From positions 124,001-188,000 of the forward strand of contig NZ_FYED01000013.1 of the NCBI RefSeq assembly GCF_900187565.1: 64,000 bases of DNA. The letters run 5' to 3'. Each line of letters begins with the position of its first letter. Positions within the stretch are counted from its first letter, which is position 1. The translations under genes and the position numbers were made by a program. A model generated the notes under the pieces. That model was not told the DNA's origin, ran no database searches, and was given only the letters and a program-made list of their open reading frames with translations. Of this stretch, positions 27,098 through 36,070 are shown piece by piece. This DNA is from Pseudomonas sp. Irchel 3A7 (GTDB taxonomy: Bacteria > Pseudomonadota > Gammaproteobacteria > Pseudomonadales > Pseudomonadaceae).

Positions 27098-28324
27098 TTA
27101 TCCAATCTTGTTCAAACACGATCGCCCCGCCTCGATATCCAGATGCAGCACAAAGTCATCGAATGCACGCCATCCCATCAAAATCGACGGTACATAGCGG
27201 CCAAGCACCCACGACGGTGGAATAGTGAAGTCCGGGTAGTATTTGTAGGTGGTTGCCAGGGTGGTGCCCGGCAATTTCAGGAGGCCCTTGAACGTTTGAT
27301 AGCGCTGCTTTTCGTCAACACTCAAGGGCCAGTTGCCGGCGCTGTGAACATTGACCTGATCCCCAGGTGAAGCCGACGTCAGGTAATCGACGTTACCGGT
27401 GTCGACAATCGCCTGCGTGGCGCGGGAATCCAGCCGTGCAGCGATAACCAGTCGCTGGTTGATATCCAGGCGGCTATACACAATCGGCGATTCACAGCGG
27501 GCGGGCGGTGCGGAATTGAGTTCGAGGGTTTTACGGGTGATTTTAAGCCGCCCCAGCTTGCTGATCAGGTCCAGTCCCAGCAAGTTGTCCCGATCGCTGA
27601 CAAACACCAGCACGTTCCTGAATTCGCTGCCGCCTACCTTGATGGCGTCGAGTATGCCCAGTCGGGCGGACAGATCACGCTCTCCATAAAACGTGCTGTA
27701 GGCATAGTGGGAGTCGGTCAACAACCTGATCCCCATCAGCTTCGCGGTGTCTTGATTGACCCGGGTTTGCGGCGCACCGGTATCGAGAACGAAACGTGCC
27801 GAGTGACCGTTGGCCGCGTCGACATCGATGAACGGCAACACCTCTTGGGCAATGAAATAGTCGCTGGAATACGGATGAATCCTGAGCACCTCGCGCCGCG
27901 AGGTTCTTTTCACCGTGAAATCGCCGGTTGTCTTCAGGGTTGATAGCGACTGAGCGCCGAACATTGAAAACAACACTTTCAGCTCCGGATCGGCCTCAAT
28001 GGCCCGAGCGTGCTTGCGCTTGATCGCCCGGTAGTAATCCGGCAACTGATTGGCGGCCTTGACCTCGAACATGCGGGCGACCACAGACACTGAACAGTCC
28101 AGGCTCTTCCTGGCATCCAGCACGCGGTCGCAGCGTTGGCGCATTTGGGCAAGGGAGGCTTTACGCCCCTGATCGGAGCCCAGCCATTGATAGAAGTCCT
28201 GCTCGGGCTCGTAGCGCCGCTCAGGCGCGTTCATCCGGGCACCCTCCACCGCTCCCGCAGATACGGCCGTAACCCATGCGAGAAGCAGCAACAGCGTTAC
28301 AGGCTTCATGGCCAACCCATTCAT
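27098..28324 (-). CDS. Exported retropepsin-like protein with two DTG motifs
   Basis: A 408-aa protein with a signal peptide (MKPVTLLLLLAWVTAVSAGA, reached from ATG 28324 or, more neatly, ATG 28309). The N-terminal ~150 residues are an unrecognised helical region. Two aspartic-protease-like halves follow: FVLDTGAPQTRVN with downstream NLLGLDLISKLG, and AIVDTGNVDYLTS with downstream PSILMGWRAFDDF. Having both halves in one chain resembles a pepsin-type pseudo-dimer rather than the single-DTG retropepsin dimers. Probably periplasmic; target unknown. Monocistronic. Confidence 0.75.
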   Translation of the reverse strand: MNGLAMKPVTLLLLLAWVTAVSAGAVEGARMNAPERRYEPEQDFYQWLGSDQGRKASLAQMRQRCDRVLDARKSLDCSVSVVARMFEVKAANQLPDYYRAIKRKHARAIEADPELKVLFSMFGAQSLSTLKTTGDFTVKRTSRREVLRIHPYSSDYFIAQEVLPFIDVDAANGHSARFVLDTGAPQTRVNQDTAKLMGIRLLTDSHYAYSTFYGERDLSARLGILDAIKVGGSEFRNVLVFVSDRDNLLGLDLISKLGRLKITRKTLELNSAPPARCESPIVYSRLDINQRLVIAARLDSRATQAIVDTGNVDYLTSASPGDQVNVHSAGNWPLSVDEKQRYQTFKGLLKLPGTTLATTYKYYPDFTIPPSWVLGRYVPSILMGWRAFDDFVLHLDIEAGRSCLNKIG

Positions 28325-28440
28325 AAAAACCAGGTTTTATGATTTGCGCTGAACCTCTCAGAACTCCGTAACAGTGTGCTTCACCCTGACCAGCGCACAG
28401 TAAAAATGTAGCTCAACGCACTCATCCACGGGCGGGCTTC

Positions 28441-28543
28441 TTGTAGGAGCAAGCTTGCTCGCGATGGCGGTTGAGACAACGCGTTCATTCAGGTTGCCCG
28501 CGTTATCGTTGACGTCCATCGCGAGCAAGCTCGCTCCTACAGG
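28441..28543. repeat. REPIN, TAGGAGCAAGCTTGCTCGCGATGG subtype
   Basis: A different REP subtype from the common one (GTAGGAGCAAGCTTGCTCGC ... CGCGAGCAAGCTCGCTCCTA), upstream of the two-DTG gene. Confidence 0.93.
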
Positions 28544-28566
28544 GACCCATTGCGGGCAAAGCGGCG

Positions 28567-29133
28567 CTAGGGCCGATACATCAGATAGGCCTCACCCGTC
28601 ACCCGAATCATTGGATGCGGTGTGATCGTGCAGGTATCGACGATACGGAAGCCATGGCGCTCATAGAAGCGCCGGGCACCGGTGTTGGCGGCATAGTCGA
28701 TCAGGCTCAGGCCATTGAGCCCGAGCTGGTTGGCACGGTCGTAGGCATACGCCAGGAACACCTTGCCCAACCCCTGGTTACGCCAGCCCTCATGCAGCGC
28801 CAGGCTGGAAATGTAGAGGGTGTCGGGGATTTCCATCGTGGCGTAAGGCGCCAATACTGGATCGGTTACCGGCGCTGCGAATGGATCGTGGCGCATCACG
28901 TAGCTGTGCATCATGCCCACGACCTGCCCATGTGCCTCGGCGATCAGGCAGTTCTGCCAGGAAAAATCCACATCGTCACGGGCGTAGCGCAGGGCGCCGA
29001 CGTCGAGCAGATCCTGGCCGGGTTCGGCGATCTGGCTCCAGATGTAATCTGAAGCGCCCTCGGATGAAATCTGGAACAAACGCGCAATCTCTCGCGCATC
29101 GGCGCGCACTGCCGAACGAAATTCAACTGCCAT
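28567..29133 (-). CDS. GNAT family N-acetyltransferase
   Basis: A 188-aa GNAT enzyme: N-terminal FRSAVRADAREIARLF, acetyl-CoA-binding motif A LYISSLALHEGWRNQGLGKVFL (Q/RxxGxG/A as NQGLGK), and motif B NTGARRFYERHGF. Substrate unknown. Start at 29133 (MAVEFRSAV). It follows the etf genes on the minus strand but is separated by a REPIN, so co-transcription is uncertain. Confidence 0.88.
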   Translation of the reverse strand: MAVEFRSAVRADAREIARLFQISSEGASDYIWSQIAEPGQDLLDVGALRYARDDVDFSWQNCLIAEAHGQVVGMMHSYVMRHDPFAAPVTDPVLAPYATMEIPDTLYISSLALHEGWRNQGLGKVFLAYAYDRANQLGLNGLSLIDYAANTGARRFYERHGFRIVDTCTITPHPMIRVTGEAYLMYRP

Positions 29134-29163
29134 TGTTTTCCCATCAATTAGGTGACACGACAC

Positions 29164-29257
29164 CCTGTGAGAGCGAGCCTGCTCGCGAATTGCAGTGGGT
29201 CAGCCAAATTGAATGCTGAATGACACGCCCCCTTCGCGAGCAGGCTCGCTCCCACAT
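29164..29257. repeat. REPIN between etfB and the GNAT gene
   Basis: Inverted pair with one changed arm (GTGAGAGCGAGCC) just downstream of etfB, at the likely end of the dgc-etf operon. Confidence 0.93.
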
Positions 29258-29277
29258 TGGATCTGGGTGATTGTTGG

Positions 29278-30048
29278 TCAGCGAACCACGCCTTCTTCGA
29301 TCAGCAACTTGAGGATCGCTTCAGCCCCAGCTTGCGCCGTAACGCCCTTGAGCACTTGTCCACCACCGCCACTGGCTTTCGCCGTAGCGGCTTTCATTCG
29401 GTCGGCACCACTCTTGGCCTTGATCACTTTCAAGCGTTTTGGCCGTGGTTTGGCCGGTTGCAGGGTGGCCACCACCAGCAGTTCATCATCGATGACCTCC
29501 ACTTCATCGGCCTGCAACACCCCGCGCCGCGCTGGACCGTAGGCGCTCTGGCGTGGCTTGGGCGCAGCGTTATCCACAGTCGCCAGAAACGGCAGGCGCA
29601 CCTTCAGCCGACGACGCTGGCCACGAGGCAAGGCTTGCAGCACCAGCGCCGAGCCACCGTCGATGGACTCGACCTGCGCCAGCCCCACCACCAGCGGCCA
29701 GCCCAGGCCTTCGGCCAACAGGAACGGCAACATGCCCGAGCCTTCACCGGTTTCCGCCTGGCTGCCGGTCAGCACCACCTGGGCACCGGCATCGCGCAAA
29801 TACGCGGTCAGCGCCGGCAGTGCATCGGCGCCTTCCGGTTGTTCCAGCACATGGAGCTGTTCCAGGCCCATGCCCAGATAAGCGCGCAGCGCTGGCTCGG
29901 CAACGTCGCCGGCGTGCAGCACTTGCAAGTTATCCCCAGCCAGTTGCAGACCCAGCTCCACCGCCCGCGCATCTTGTTCCGCGCGACGGGGTCGACCGGA
30001 CGTCGGGTGGGCGCCGATGGACACCAGGCTGATGATTTTCGTGCTCAT
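29278..30048 (-). CDS. etfB: Electron transfer flavoprotein, beta subunit (dimethylglycine pathway)
   Basis: A 256-aa ETF beta-type protein. Family features include EQDARAVELGLQLA, a central VVLTGSQAETGEGSGMLPFLLAEGLGWP segment and PFLATVDNAAPKPR. With EtfA it carries electrons from DgcAB to the respiratory chain. 15 bp downstream of etfA. A perfect DnaA box (TTATCCACA on the plus strand, 29570-29578) lies inside at VDN codons. Confidence 0.9.
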   Translation of the reverse strand: MSTKIISLVSIGAHPTSGRPRRAEQDARAVELGLQLAGDNLQVLHAGDVAEPALRAYLGMGLEQLHVLEQPEGADALPALTAYLRDAGAQVVLTGSQAETGEGSGMLPFLLAEGLGWPLVVGLAQVESIDGGSALVLQALPRGQRRRLKVRLPFLATVDNAAPKPRQSAYGPARRGVLQADEVEVIDDELLVVATLQPAKPRPKRLKVIKAKSGADRMKAATAKASGGGGQVLKGVTAQAGAEAILKLLIEEGVVR

Positions 30049-30063
30049 AACCCTTTCCTTCCC

Positions 30064-31284
30064 TTAAGCCGCATCGCGCTTGGCGTCGTTGCGGTAGGCC
30101 GCTACCGCGTCGATCAAGGCCCGAAGAATCTCGGCACTCTCGCCGATCACCGACAGGTCGGCCCGTTTGATCATGTCGCAGCCGGGGTCGAGGTTGATCG
30201 CTACCACCTTGTCGCAGGCACCGATGCCTTGCAGGTGCTGGATCGCCCCCGAAATCCCCACCGCCACGTAAACCCGTGCGGTGACCCAGGTACCGGACGC
30301 GCCAACCTGGCGGTCACGGGCCATGAAGCCATCGTCCACCGCCACCCGGGATGCCCCTTCGGTGGCGCCAAGCGCTGCAGCGGCCTGGTGGAACAGATCC
30401 CAGTCCTTGACGCCGTTGCCACCGGAGAAGATGAATTCGGCCTCGGCCATGGGAATCGCTGCCGGGTCCACCGCCACCGCGCCCAGATCCTCGATGCGCG
30501 ACAAGCTGCGCGCGACGGCTGTGGATAACTCCATTGGCAAGGCTTCGTGACGGGTTTCGCTGACCGGCTCGGCGCATTCGACGGCGGCCAGAATCAAGCG
30601 TGCGACCGGGCGCGCCAGGTCTTGCAAGCCAGCACCGGCACGGCCGATGCATTCCTGATCCTTGACCTGCCAGACCCGCGTGGCCGGGCGCTCGCCCAGG
30701 GCGGCGGCAAAGCGTCGACCCAATTCACCACCACCGCTGCGGCTATCCGGCAGCAGCCAGTGACGCGGGCTGAACTGGTTATCCACAGCCCGCAGGCCCT
30801 GGACCCGTTGTTCCGGTGCATAACCGCTGAACTCGTCGCCTTCGAGCACCAGCAAGCGATCGACGCCGGCGGTGGCAAACGCGCTTTCCTTGTGTTCGCC
30901 GAAGACCACGGCCAGGACCGCGCCGTCCTTGCCGGCCAGTTGATGGGCCAGGCCCAGCAAGTCCTTGTCGTGGCTGCTCAAGCGGCCACCGACCATGTCC
31001 GGCACCACGCAAATGTAGAACGCCGGCGCTGGCACTTGATGCAGCGGCAATTGCACTTCAACGGCGGCCGAGCGCTTGGCCGACCCGCCCTGTTGCGCGC
31101 CGCTGCGGTCGATACGTTTGATCCCGTTCGGCCCGATGAAGCCAATGCCATGGGGATTCTTGCGGATGACGCCGTTCGGCCCCATCCAGCTGTGTTGCGC
31201 CGGTTGCATGGCCGCGTGCAGCGGGTGCAGGCGGTTACGGGCGATCCATTCGGCGCGGGGGTCGCGGCGGATAATGTCGCTCAT
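30064..31284 (-). CDS. etfA: Electron transfer flavoprotein, alpha subunit, with N-terminal extension
   Basis: A 406-aa ETF alpha. The FAD-binding C-terminal half shows VAVDDGFMARDRQVGASGTWV and DLSVIGESAEILRALID. It is ~90 residues longer than ordinary ETF alpha (~310 aa): residues 1-80 contain a duplicated motif, GPNGVIR at 35-41 and GPNGIKR at 51-57. Its start overlaps dgcB by one base (ATGA type). Two more perfect DnaA boxes lie inside (30520-30528 reverse, 30779-30787). Confidence 0.92.
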   Translation of the reverse strand: MSDIIRRDPRAEWIARNRLHPLHAAMQPAQHSWMGPNGVIRKNPHGIGFIGPNGIKRIDRSGAQQGGSAKRSAAVEVQLPLHQVPAPAFYICVVPDMVGGRLSSHDKDLLGLAHQLAGKDGAVLAVVFGEHKESAFATAGVDRLLVLEGDEFSGYAPEQRVQGLRAVDNQFSPRHWLLPDSRSGGGELGRRFAAALGERPATRVWQVKDQECIGRAGAGLQDLARPVARLILAAVECAEPVSETRHEALPMELSTAVARSLSRIEDLGAVAVDPAAIPMAEAEFIFSGGNGVKDWDLFHQAAAALGATEGASRVAVDDGFMARDRQVGASGTWVTARVYVAVGISGAIQHLQGIGACDKVVAINLDPGCDMIKRADLSVIGESAEILRALIDAVAAYRNDAKRDAA

Positions 31285-33230
31285 CAGTGCACCTCCGCAG
31301 GTTCACGTTTGGCCGGGGTGGACGACTTTGGGACCTGGTCCTCCAGCAGCGCGTCAGCCACCAGTTCGGCAATGTCCTTGATCAGCGGCCGTGGTTCGAC
31401 CACGCCTTCGAGCATCGCGGTGCACTGTGGACAACCCACGGCCACCAGTTCGGCACCCGTCTCACGGATGTCTTCCATGCGCATGTCGGGAATCCGCTGC
31501 TTGCCTGGAATGTCGGTGATCGGCGCACCGCCGCCACCGCCGCAGCAGCGTGAACGGAAACCGGAGCGTTGCATTTCCTTGACCTCGATGCCGAGGGCGC
31601 GCAGTACCTGACGCGGCGCCTCGTATTCGCCGTTGTAGCGGCCGAGGTAGCACGGGTCGTGATACGTCACGCTGTCACCCTTGTGCTGGCCGAGGTTCAA
31701 CGCGCCAGCCTCGATGATTTCCGCCATGTAGGTGCTGTGGTGCTGAACCAGGTAGTTGCCGTCGAAGGCGCCGTATTCGTTTTTCAGCACATGGAAGCTG
31801 TGCGGATCGCAAGTCACGATGCGGTTGAAGCTGTACTTGGCCAGGGTCTGGATGTTGCGTTTAGCCAGCAACTGGAAGGTCGCTTCGTCGCCCAAGCGAC
31901 GGGCCACGTCACCGCTGTCGCGTTCTTCGAGGCCCAGCACGGCGAAGTCGACTTTTGCGGCCTTGAGCACTTTGACGAAGGCGCGCAAGGTGCGCTGGTT
32001 GCGCATGTCGAAAGCACCGTCGCCGACCCAGAACAGCACGTCGACGGATTTCTTCTCGCTCAGCAGGTTGAGGTTCAAGTCCGCCGCCCAGTTCATCCGC
32101 CCACCCGGTGCGAAACCGCCCGGGTTGTCAGTGGCGATCAGGTTTTCCAGGACTTCGGCGCCCTTGTTCGGGGTCGCGCCTTTTTCCAGGGTCAGATGAC
32201 GACGCATGTCGACGATGGCATCGACGTGCTCGATCATCATCGGGCATTCCTCGACGCAAGCGCGGCAGGTGGTGCACGACCACAGGGTTTCGGCATCCAC
32301 CAGACCGTTGACGATCGGTTGATGCGGGTTGCCGGCGTGTTCGCCAATCGCCTTGCCTGGATAAGGGCTACCGGCGAACTTGGCATCGGTGCCACCGGCC
32401 AGGCCGACGACCATGTCCTGAATCAGTTTTTTCGGGTTCAGCGGCTGACCGGCGGCGAACGCCGGGCACGCGGCTTCACACTTGCCGCACTGCACGCAGG
32501 CGTCGAAGCCGAGCAGTTGGTTCCAGGTGAAGTCCTTGGGTTTTTCCACGCCCAGCGGGGCGGCCGAGTCGTTCAGGTCCAAGGGTTTGAGACCGGTGGA
32601 ACGACCACCGCCAAAGCGTTCGGCGCGACGGTGCCAGGCCAGGTGCAGGGCACCGGCGAAGGCGTGCTTCATCGGCCCGCCCCAGGTCATGCCGAAGAAC
32701 AATTCCGACACGCCCCACAACACGCCGACGCCAAGTATTACGGCCAACAGCCAGCCGCCGAAGTTTTCCGGCAGGATGCCTGCCACCGGCAGGGTCACCA
32801 GGAAGAACGACACCGAGAACGCCATCAGGCTTTTCGGCAAGCGCATCCACGGGCCTTTCGACAGGCGCGAAGGTGGGTTGCGCCGACGCAGGTACACGAA
32901 GACCGCGCCGACGAACATCACCGCCGACATCAACAGCAGCGCATAACCGAGGAAGCGGTTATGCAGACCGAAACCATGCACCAGAATCGCCAGCACGATG
33001 GACGCTACCGCGCCACCGGCCGTGGCGACGTGGGTGTTGGCAATGTATTTGTCCCGCGCCACCACATGGTGCAAATCGACCATGTAGCGCTTGGGCATGG
33101 CGAAAAGGCCGCCGATCAGGTCGACCTTCGAGGCACGGCCCCGGCGCCACATGGCCACCCGCCGCAACGCGCCCAGAACCGCGAGGCCCAGGGCAGCGAA
33201 CAACAGGATTGGAAGAAGGGTGTTCAACAT
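31284..33230 (-). CDS. dgcB: Dimethylglycine catabolism iron-sulfur protein DgcB
   Basis: A 648-aa membrane-associated Fe-S protein. N-terminal helices (ILLFAALGLAVLGAL, IVLAILVHGFGL, YALLLMSAVMFVGAVFVYL, LVTLPVAGILP) precede two [4Fe-4S] motifs (CVQCGKCEAACP near 250 and CTTCRACVEECP near 325) and two cysteine-rich CCG-type domains (DPCYLGRYNGEY, RCCGGGGGAP). It accepts or passes electrons in dimethylglycine demethylation with DgcA. A REPIN separates it from dgcA upstream. Confidence 0.93.
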   Translation of the reverse strand: MLNTLLPILLFAALGLAVLGALRRVAMWRRGRASKVDLIGGLFAMPKRYMVDLHHVVARDKYIANTHVATAGGAVASIVLAILVHGFGLHNRFLGYALLLMSAVMFVGAVFVYLRRRNPPSRLSKGPWMRLPKSLMAFSVSFFLVTLPVAGILPENFGGWLLAVILGVGVLWGVSELFFGMTWGGPMKHAFAGALHLAWHRRAERFGGGRSTGLKPLDLNDSAAPLGVEKPKDFTWNQLLGFDACVQCGKCEAACPAFAAGQPLNPKKLIQDMVVGLAGGTDAKFAGSPYPGKAIGEHAGNPHQPIVNGLVDAETLWSCTTCRACVEECPMMIEHVDAIVDMRRHLTLEKGATPNKGAEVLENLIATDNPGGFAPGGRMNWAADLNLNLLSEKKSVDVLFWVGDGAFDMRNQRTLRAFVKVLKAAKVDFAVLGLEERDSGDVARRLGDEATFQLLAKRNIQTLAKYSFNRIVTCDPHSFHVLKNEYGAFDGNYLVQHHSTYMAEIIEAGALNLGQHKGDSVTYHDPCYLGRYNGEYEAPRQVLRALGIEVKEMQRSGFRSRCCGGGGGAPITDIPGKQRIPDMRMEDIRETGAELVAVGCPQCTAMLEGVVEPRPLIKDIAELVADALLEDQVPKSSTPAKREPAEVH

Positions 33231-33277
33231 GGTGGAGCTCCCGCCAGTACAACTTGGAGAATCTTGGTCGGCGACGT

Positions 33278-33370
33278 CTGTGGGAGCGAGCCTGCTCGCG
33301 AAAGCGGTGGGTCAGTCGACATCAACATCGGCAGACAGATTGCATTCGCGAGCAGGCTCGCTCCCACAGG
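33278..33370. repeat. REPIN between dgcA and dgcB
   Basis: Inverted REP pair filling the 155-bp gap between dgcA and dgcB; its spacer (GTGGGTCAGTCGACATCAAC) is of the shared spacer family. Confidence 0.94.
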
Positions 33371-33385
33371 GTTTACTGCAAGCCG

Positions 33386-35446
33386 TTAGAAATCCTTGCA
33401 CAACCGCAACGCGTCGTAGATCGCCGCGTGTACGTTACGCTGGGCCACGCAGTCGCCGATGCGGAACAGCAGGTAGCCATCACCGCTCTGTTCCAGGCAT
33501 GGCTGCGGCTTGATCGCGAACAAGGCTTCGACGTCGATCTGGCCTTTGTTGCGCGAGCCTTCCTTCAGCGCGTAGTAGATTTCTTCGTCCGGACGCACGC
33601 CGTTTTCCACGACCACCTGGTCGACCACCCGCTCCTCCTTGGCGCCGGTGTATTCGTTTTCCAGCACCGCCACCAGCTTGTCGCCTTCGCGGTAAACCTT
33701 CTCCAACATCATGTCCCCGGTCATGATCACTTCTTTGGGGTACATGCTGCGGTAGTAAGTCGGGAACGACGTACCGCCAATCGCCACGCCTGGCTTGATG
33801 TCGTCGGTGACGATCTCGACCTGGCTGCCTTTGTCAGCAATGAAATCCGCGGTCGACATGCCGGTGAATTCGCAAATGGTGTCGTAGACCAGCACGTTCT
33901 TGCCCGGTGCCACCTTGCCATCGAGGATGTCCCAGCTGCTGACCACTAGGCCTTCAGCCGCGCCCCAGTGTTCGTTCTGCTCGATGAACGGGTGGCCGCC
34001 GACGGCGAGTACCACCACATCCGGACGCAGGTCCATGATGGTCGGTACGTCTGCCGCGGTGCCCAGGCGCAGGTCGACCTTCAACCGTGCCAGTTCCAGC
34101 TGATACCAGCGGGTGATACCGGCGATCTGGTCACGCTGCGGCGCTTTCGACGCCGTGGTGATCTGCCCGCCGATGAATTCCTTTTTCTCGAACAGGGTCA
34201 CGTCGTGGCCACGTTCGGCGGCTACACGGGCGGCTTCCATCCCCGCAGGACCCGCACCGACCACCACCACCTTGCGTTTCACGCCGGTGGTCTTTTCGAT
34301 GATGTGCGGCACGCCCATGTACTCACGGGAGGTCGCCGCGTTCTGAATGCACAACACATCCAGGCCTTGATACTGACGGTCGATGCAGTAGTTGGCGCCG
34401 ACGCATTGTTTGATCTGGTCGACCTGACCCATCTTGATCTTGGCGATCAGGTGCGGGTCGGCGATGTGCGCGCGGGTCATGCCGACCATGTCGACGTAAC
34501 CGCCCTCCAGGATACGGGTGGCCTGGTTCGGGTCCTTGATGTTCTGCGCGTGCAGCACCGGAACCTTGACCACTTCCTTGATGCCGGCGGCCAGGTGCAG
34601 GAACGGCTCCGGCGGGTAGCTCATGTTCGGAATCACGTTGGCCAGGGTGTTGTGGGTGTCGCAACCCGAGCCCACGACGCCGATGAAATCCAGCATCCCA
34701 GTGTTGTCGTAATACTGGGCGATCTGCTTCATGTCTTCGTGGGACAAACCATCCGGGTGGAACTCGTCACCGCAGATCCGCATGCCCACGCAGAAATCGT
34801 CACCGACCTCGGCGCGCACGGCTTTCAAGACTTCCAGACCGAACTTCATGCGGCCTTCGAAGCTGCCACCCCATTCGTCGGTACGCTTGTTGACCCGAGG
34901 GCTCCAGAACTGGTCGATCATGTGCTGGTGCACTGCCGACAGTTCGACACCGTCCAGGCCACCGGCCTTGGCGCGGCGTGCCGCTTGTGCGTAGTTGCCG
35001 ATCACCCGCCAGATTTCTTCCGGCTCGATGGTTTTGCAGGTGGCACGGTGCACCGGCTCACGCACGCCCGACGGCGACATCAGCGTCGGCCAGTTGAAGC
35101 CGTCCCAGCGCGAGCGACGGCCCATGTGGGTAATCTGGATCATGATCTTGGCGCCGTGCTTGTGCATGGCGTCGGCAAGATTCTGGAAGTGCGGAATGAT
35201 GCGGTCGGTGGACAGGTTCACCGAACTCCACCACTCCTGCGGGCTGTCGATGGCCACCACGGACGAGCCGCCGCAAATCGCCAGGCCGATCCCGCCCTTG
35301 GCCTTCTCTTCGTAATACTTGACGTACCGGTCGGTGGTCATGCCGCCGTCGGTCGCGTAGACCTCGGCGTGCGCGGTGCTGAGCACGCGGTTACGGATGG
35401 TCAGTTTGCCGATCTGGATCGGCTGGAACATTGCTTCGAAAGCCAT
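33386..35446 (-). CDS. dgcA: Dimethylglycine demethylase DgcA
   Basis: A 686-aa protein of the dimethylamine/trimethylamine dehydrogenase-like family. It has an N-terminal OYE-type FMN barrel (MFQPIQIGKLTIRNRVLSTAH to ~330), a cysteine cluster for [4Fe-4S] (CVGANYC then CIQNA around 345-365), and C-terminal dinucleotide domains (VVVVGAGPAGMEAARVAAERG). It oxidatively removes a methyl group from dimethylglycine to give sarcosine. 15 bp after the 176-aa gene. Confidence 0.94.
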   Translation of the reverse strand: MAFEAMFQPIQIGKLTIRNRVLSTAHAEVYATDGGMTTDRYVKYYEEKAKGGIGLAICGGSSVVAIDSPQEWWSSVNLSTDRIIPHFQNLADAMHKHGAKIMIQITHMGRRSRWDGFNWPTLMSPSGVREPVHRATCKTIEPEEIWRVIGNYAQAARRAKAGGLDGVELSAVHQHMIDQFWSPRVNKRTDEWGGSFEGRMKFGLEVLKAVRAEVGDDFCVGMRICGDEFHPDGLSHEDMKQIAQYYDNTGMLDFIGVVGSGCDTHNTLANVIPNMSYPPEPFLHLAAGIKEVVKVPVLHAQNIKDPNQATRILEGGYVDMVGMTRAHIADPHLIAKIKMGQVDQIKQCVGANYCIDRQYQGLDVLCIQNAATSREYMGVPHIIEKTTGVKRKVVVVGAGPAGMEAARVAAERGHDVTLFEKKEFIGGQITTASKAPQRDQIAGITRWYQLELARLKVDLRLGTAADVPTIMDLRPDVVVLAVGGHPFIEQNEHWGAAEGLVVSSWDILDGKVAPGKNVLVYDTICEFTGMSTADFIADKGSQVEIVTDDIKPGVAIGGTSFPTYYRSMYPKEVIMTGDMMLEKVYREGDKLVAVLENEYTGAKEERVVDQVVVENGVRPDEEIYYALKEGSRNKGQIDVEALFAIKPQPCLEQSGDGYLLFRIGDCVAQRNVHAAIYDALRLCKDF

Positions 35447-35461
35447 GGCGGGTTCCTCGAC

Positions 35462-35992
35462 TTACAACGGCTTGACGATGAACAAGCCGTCTTCGTGGCC
35501 CTCTTCGGAGCCACCGTAGACTTGCTCGGCCACGGTGCGGATCTTGCTGCCACGAGCGGCGAGGATCTGGTCCATCGCGCCGGCAAACCAACCGGTGAAC
35601 ATGTAGTCGACCTTGCGTCCGACCTTGCCGTACACGTAGACGAACGCCGAGTGCTCGAGCTTGACGCTGGCCGTCCCCTTGTCCAGGTCGATGTCCTGGA
35701 TCTTGAACAGGCCCCAGCCGCGTTGCGACAGGCGTTTCATGTAGTGTTCGAACACCGCGACGCCTTCCAGGCCATGGCATTCGGCTTCTTTTTCACACCA
35801 GTGCCAGGCGGATTTGTAGCCGGCCTTGTAGAGGATTTCGGAATAGGCTTCGGCGCCCAGCACTTCCTCGATGCCCATGTGGTTGTTGACGAAGAAATGA
35901 CGCGGTACGTACAGCATCGGCAGGGCGTCGGAGGTCCAGACACCGGTTTCGCTGTCGACTTCGATAGGCAATTGCGGGGCGATCTTGGCCAT
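35462..35992 (-). CDS. V4R-like protein of the dgc operon (DUF5943)
   Basis: A 176-aa soluble protein with the layout of 4-vinyl-reductase/V4R domains: MLYVPRHFFVNNHMG, a central beta region (ASVKLEHSAFVYVYG) and the C-terminal FTGWFAGAMDQILAARG then YGGSEEGHEDGLFIVKPL. The cysteines usual in V4R metal-site loops are absent. It sits tightly before dgcA, as PA5397 does in P. aeruginosa. Role unknown; a dgc accessory function is inferred from position. Confidence 0.8.
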   Translation of the reverse strand: MAKIAPQLPIEVDSETGVWTSDALPMLYVPRHFFVNNHMGIEEVLGAEAYSEILYKAGYKSAWHWCEKEAECHGLEGVAVFEHYMKRLSQRGWGLFKIQDIDLDKGTASVKLEHSAFVYVYGKVGRKVDYMFTGWFAGAMDQILAARGSKIRTVAEQVYGGSEEGHEDGLFIVKPL

Positions 35993-36070
35993 GGAAACTT
36001 AACTCCAGAAAAATTTTGGTGTTGCCCCCGGCACGGACGGCCGGGGGAAAGGATTCAGGGGTGCGGCGGC

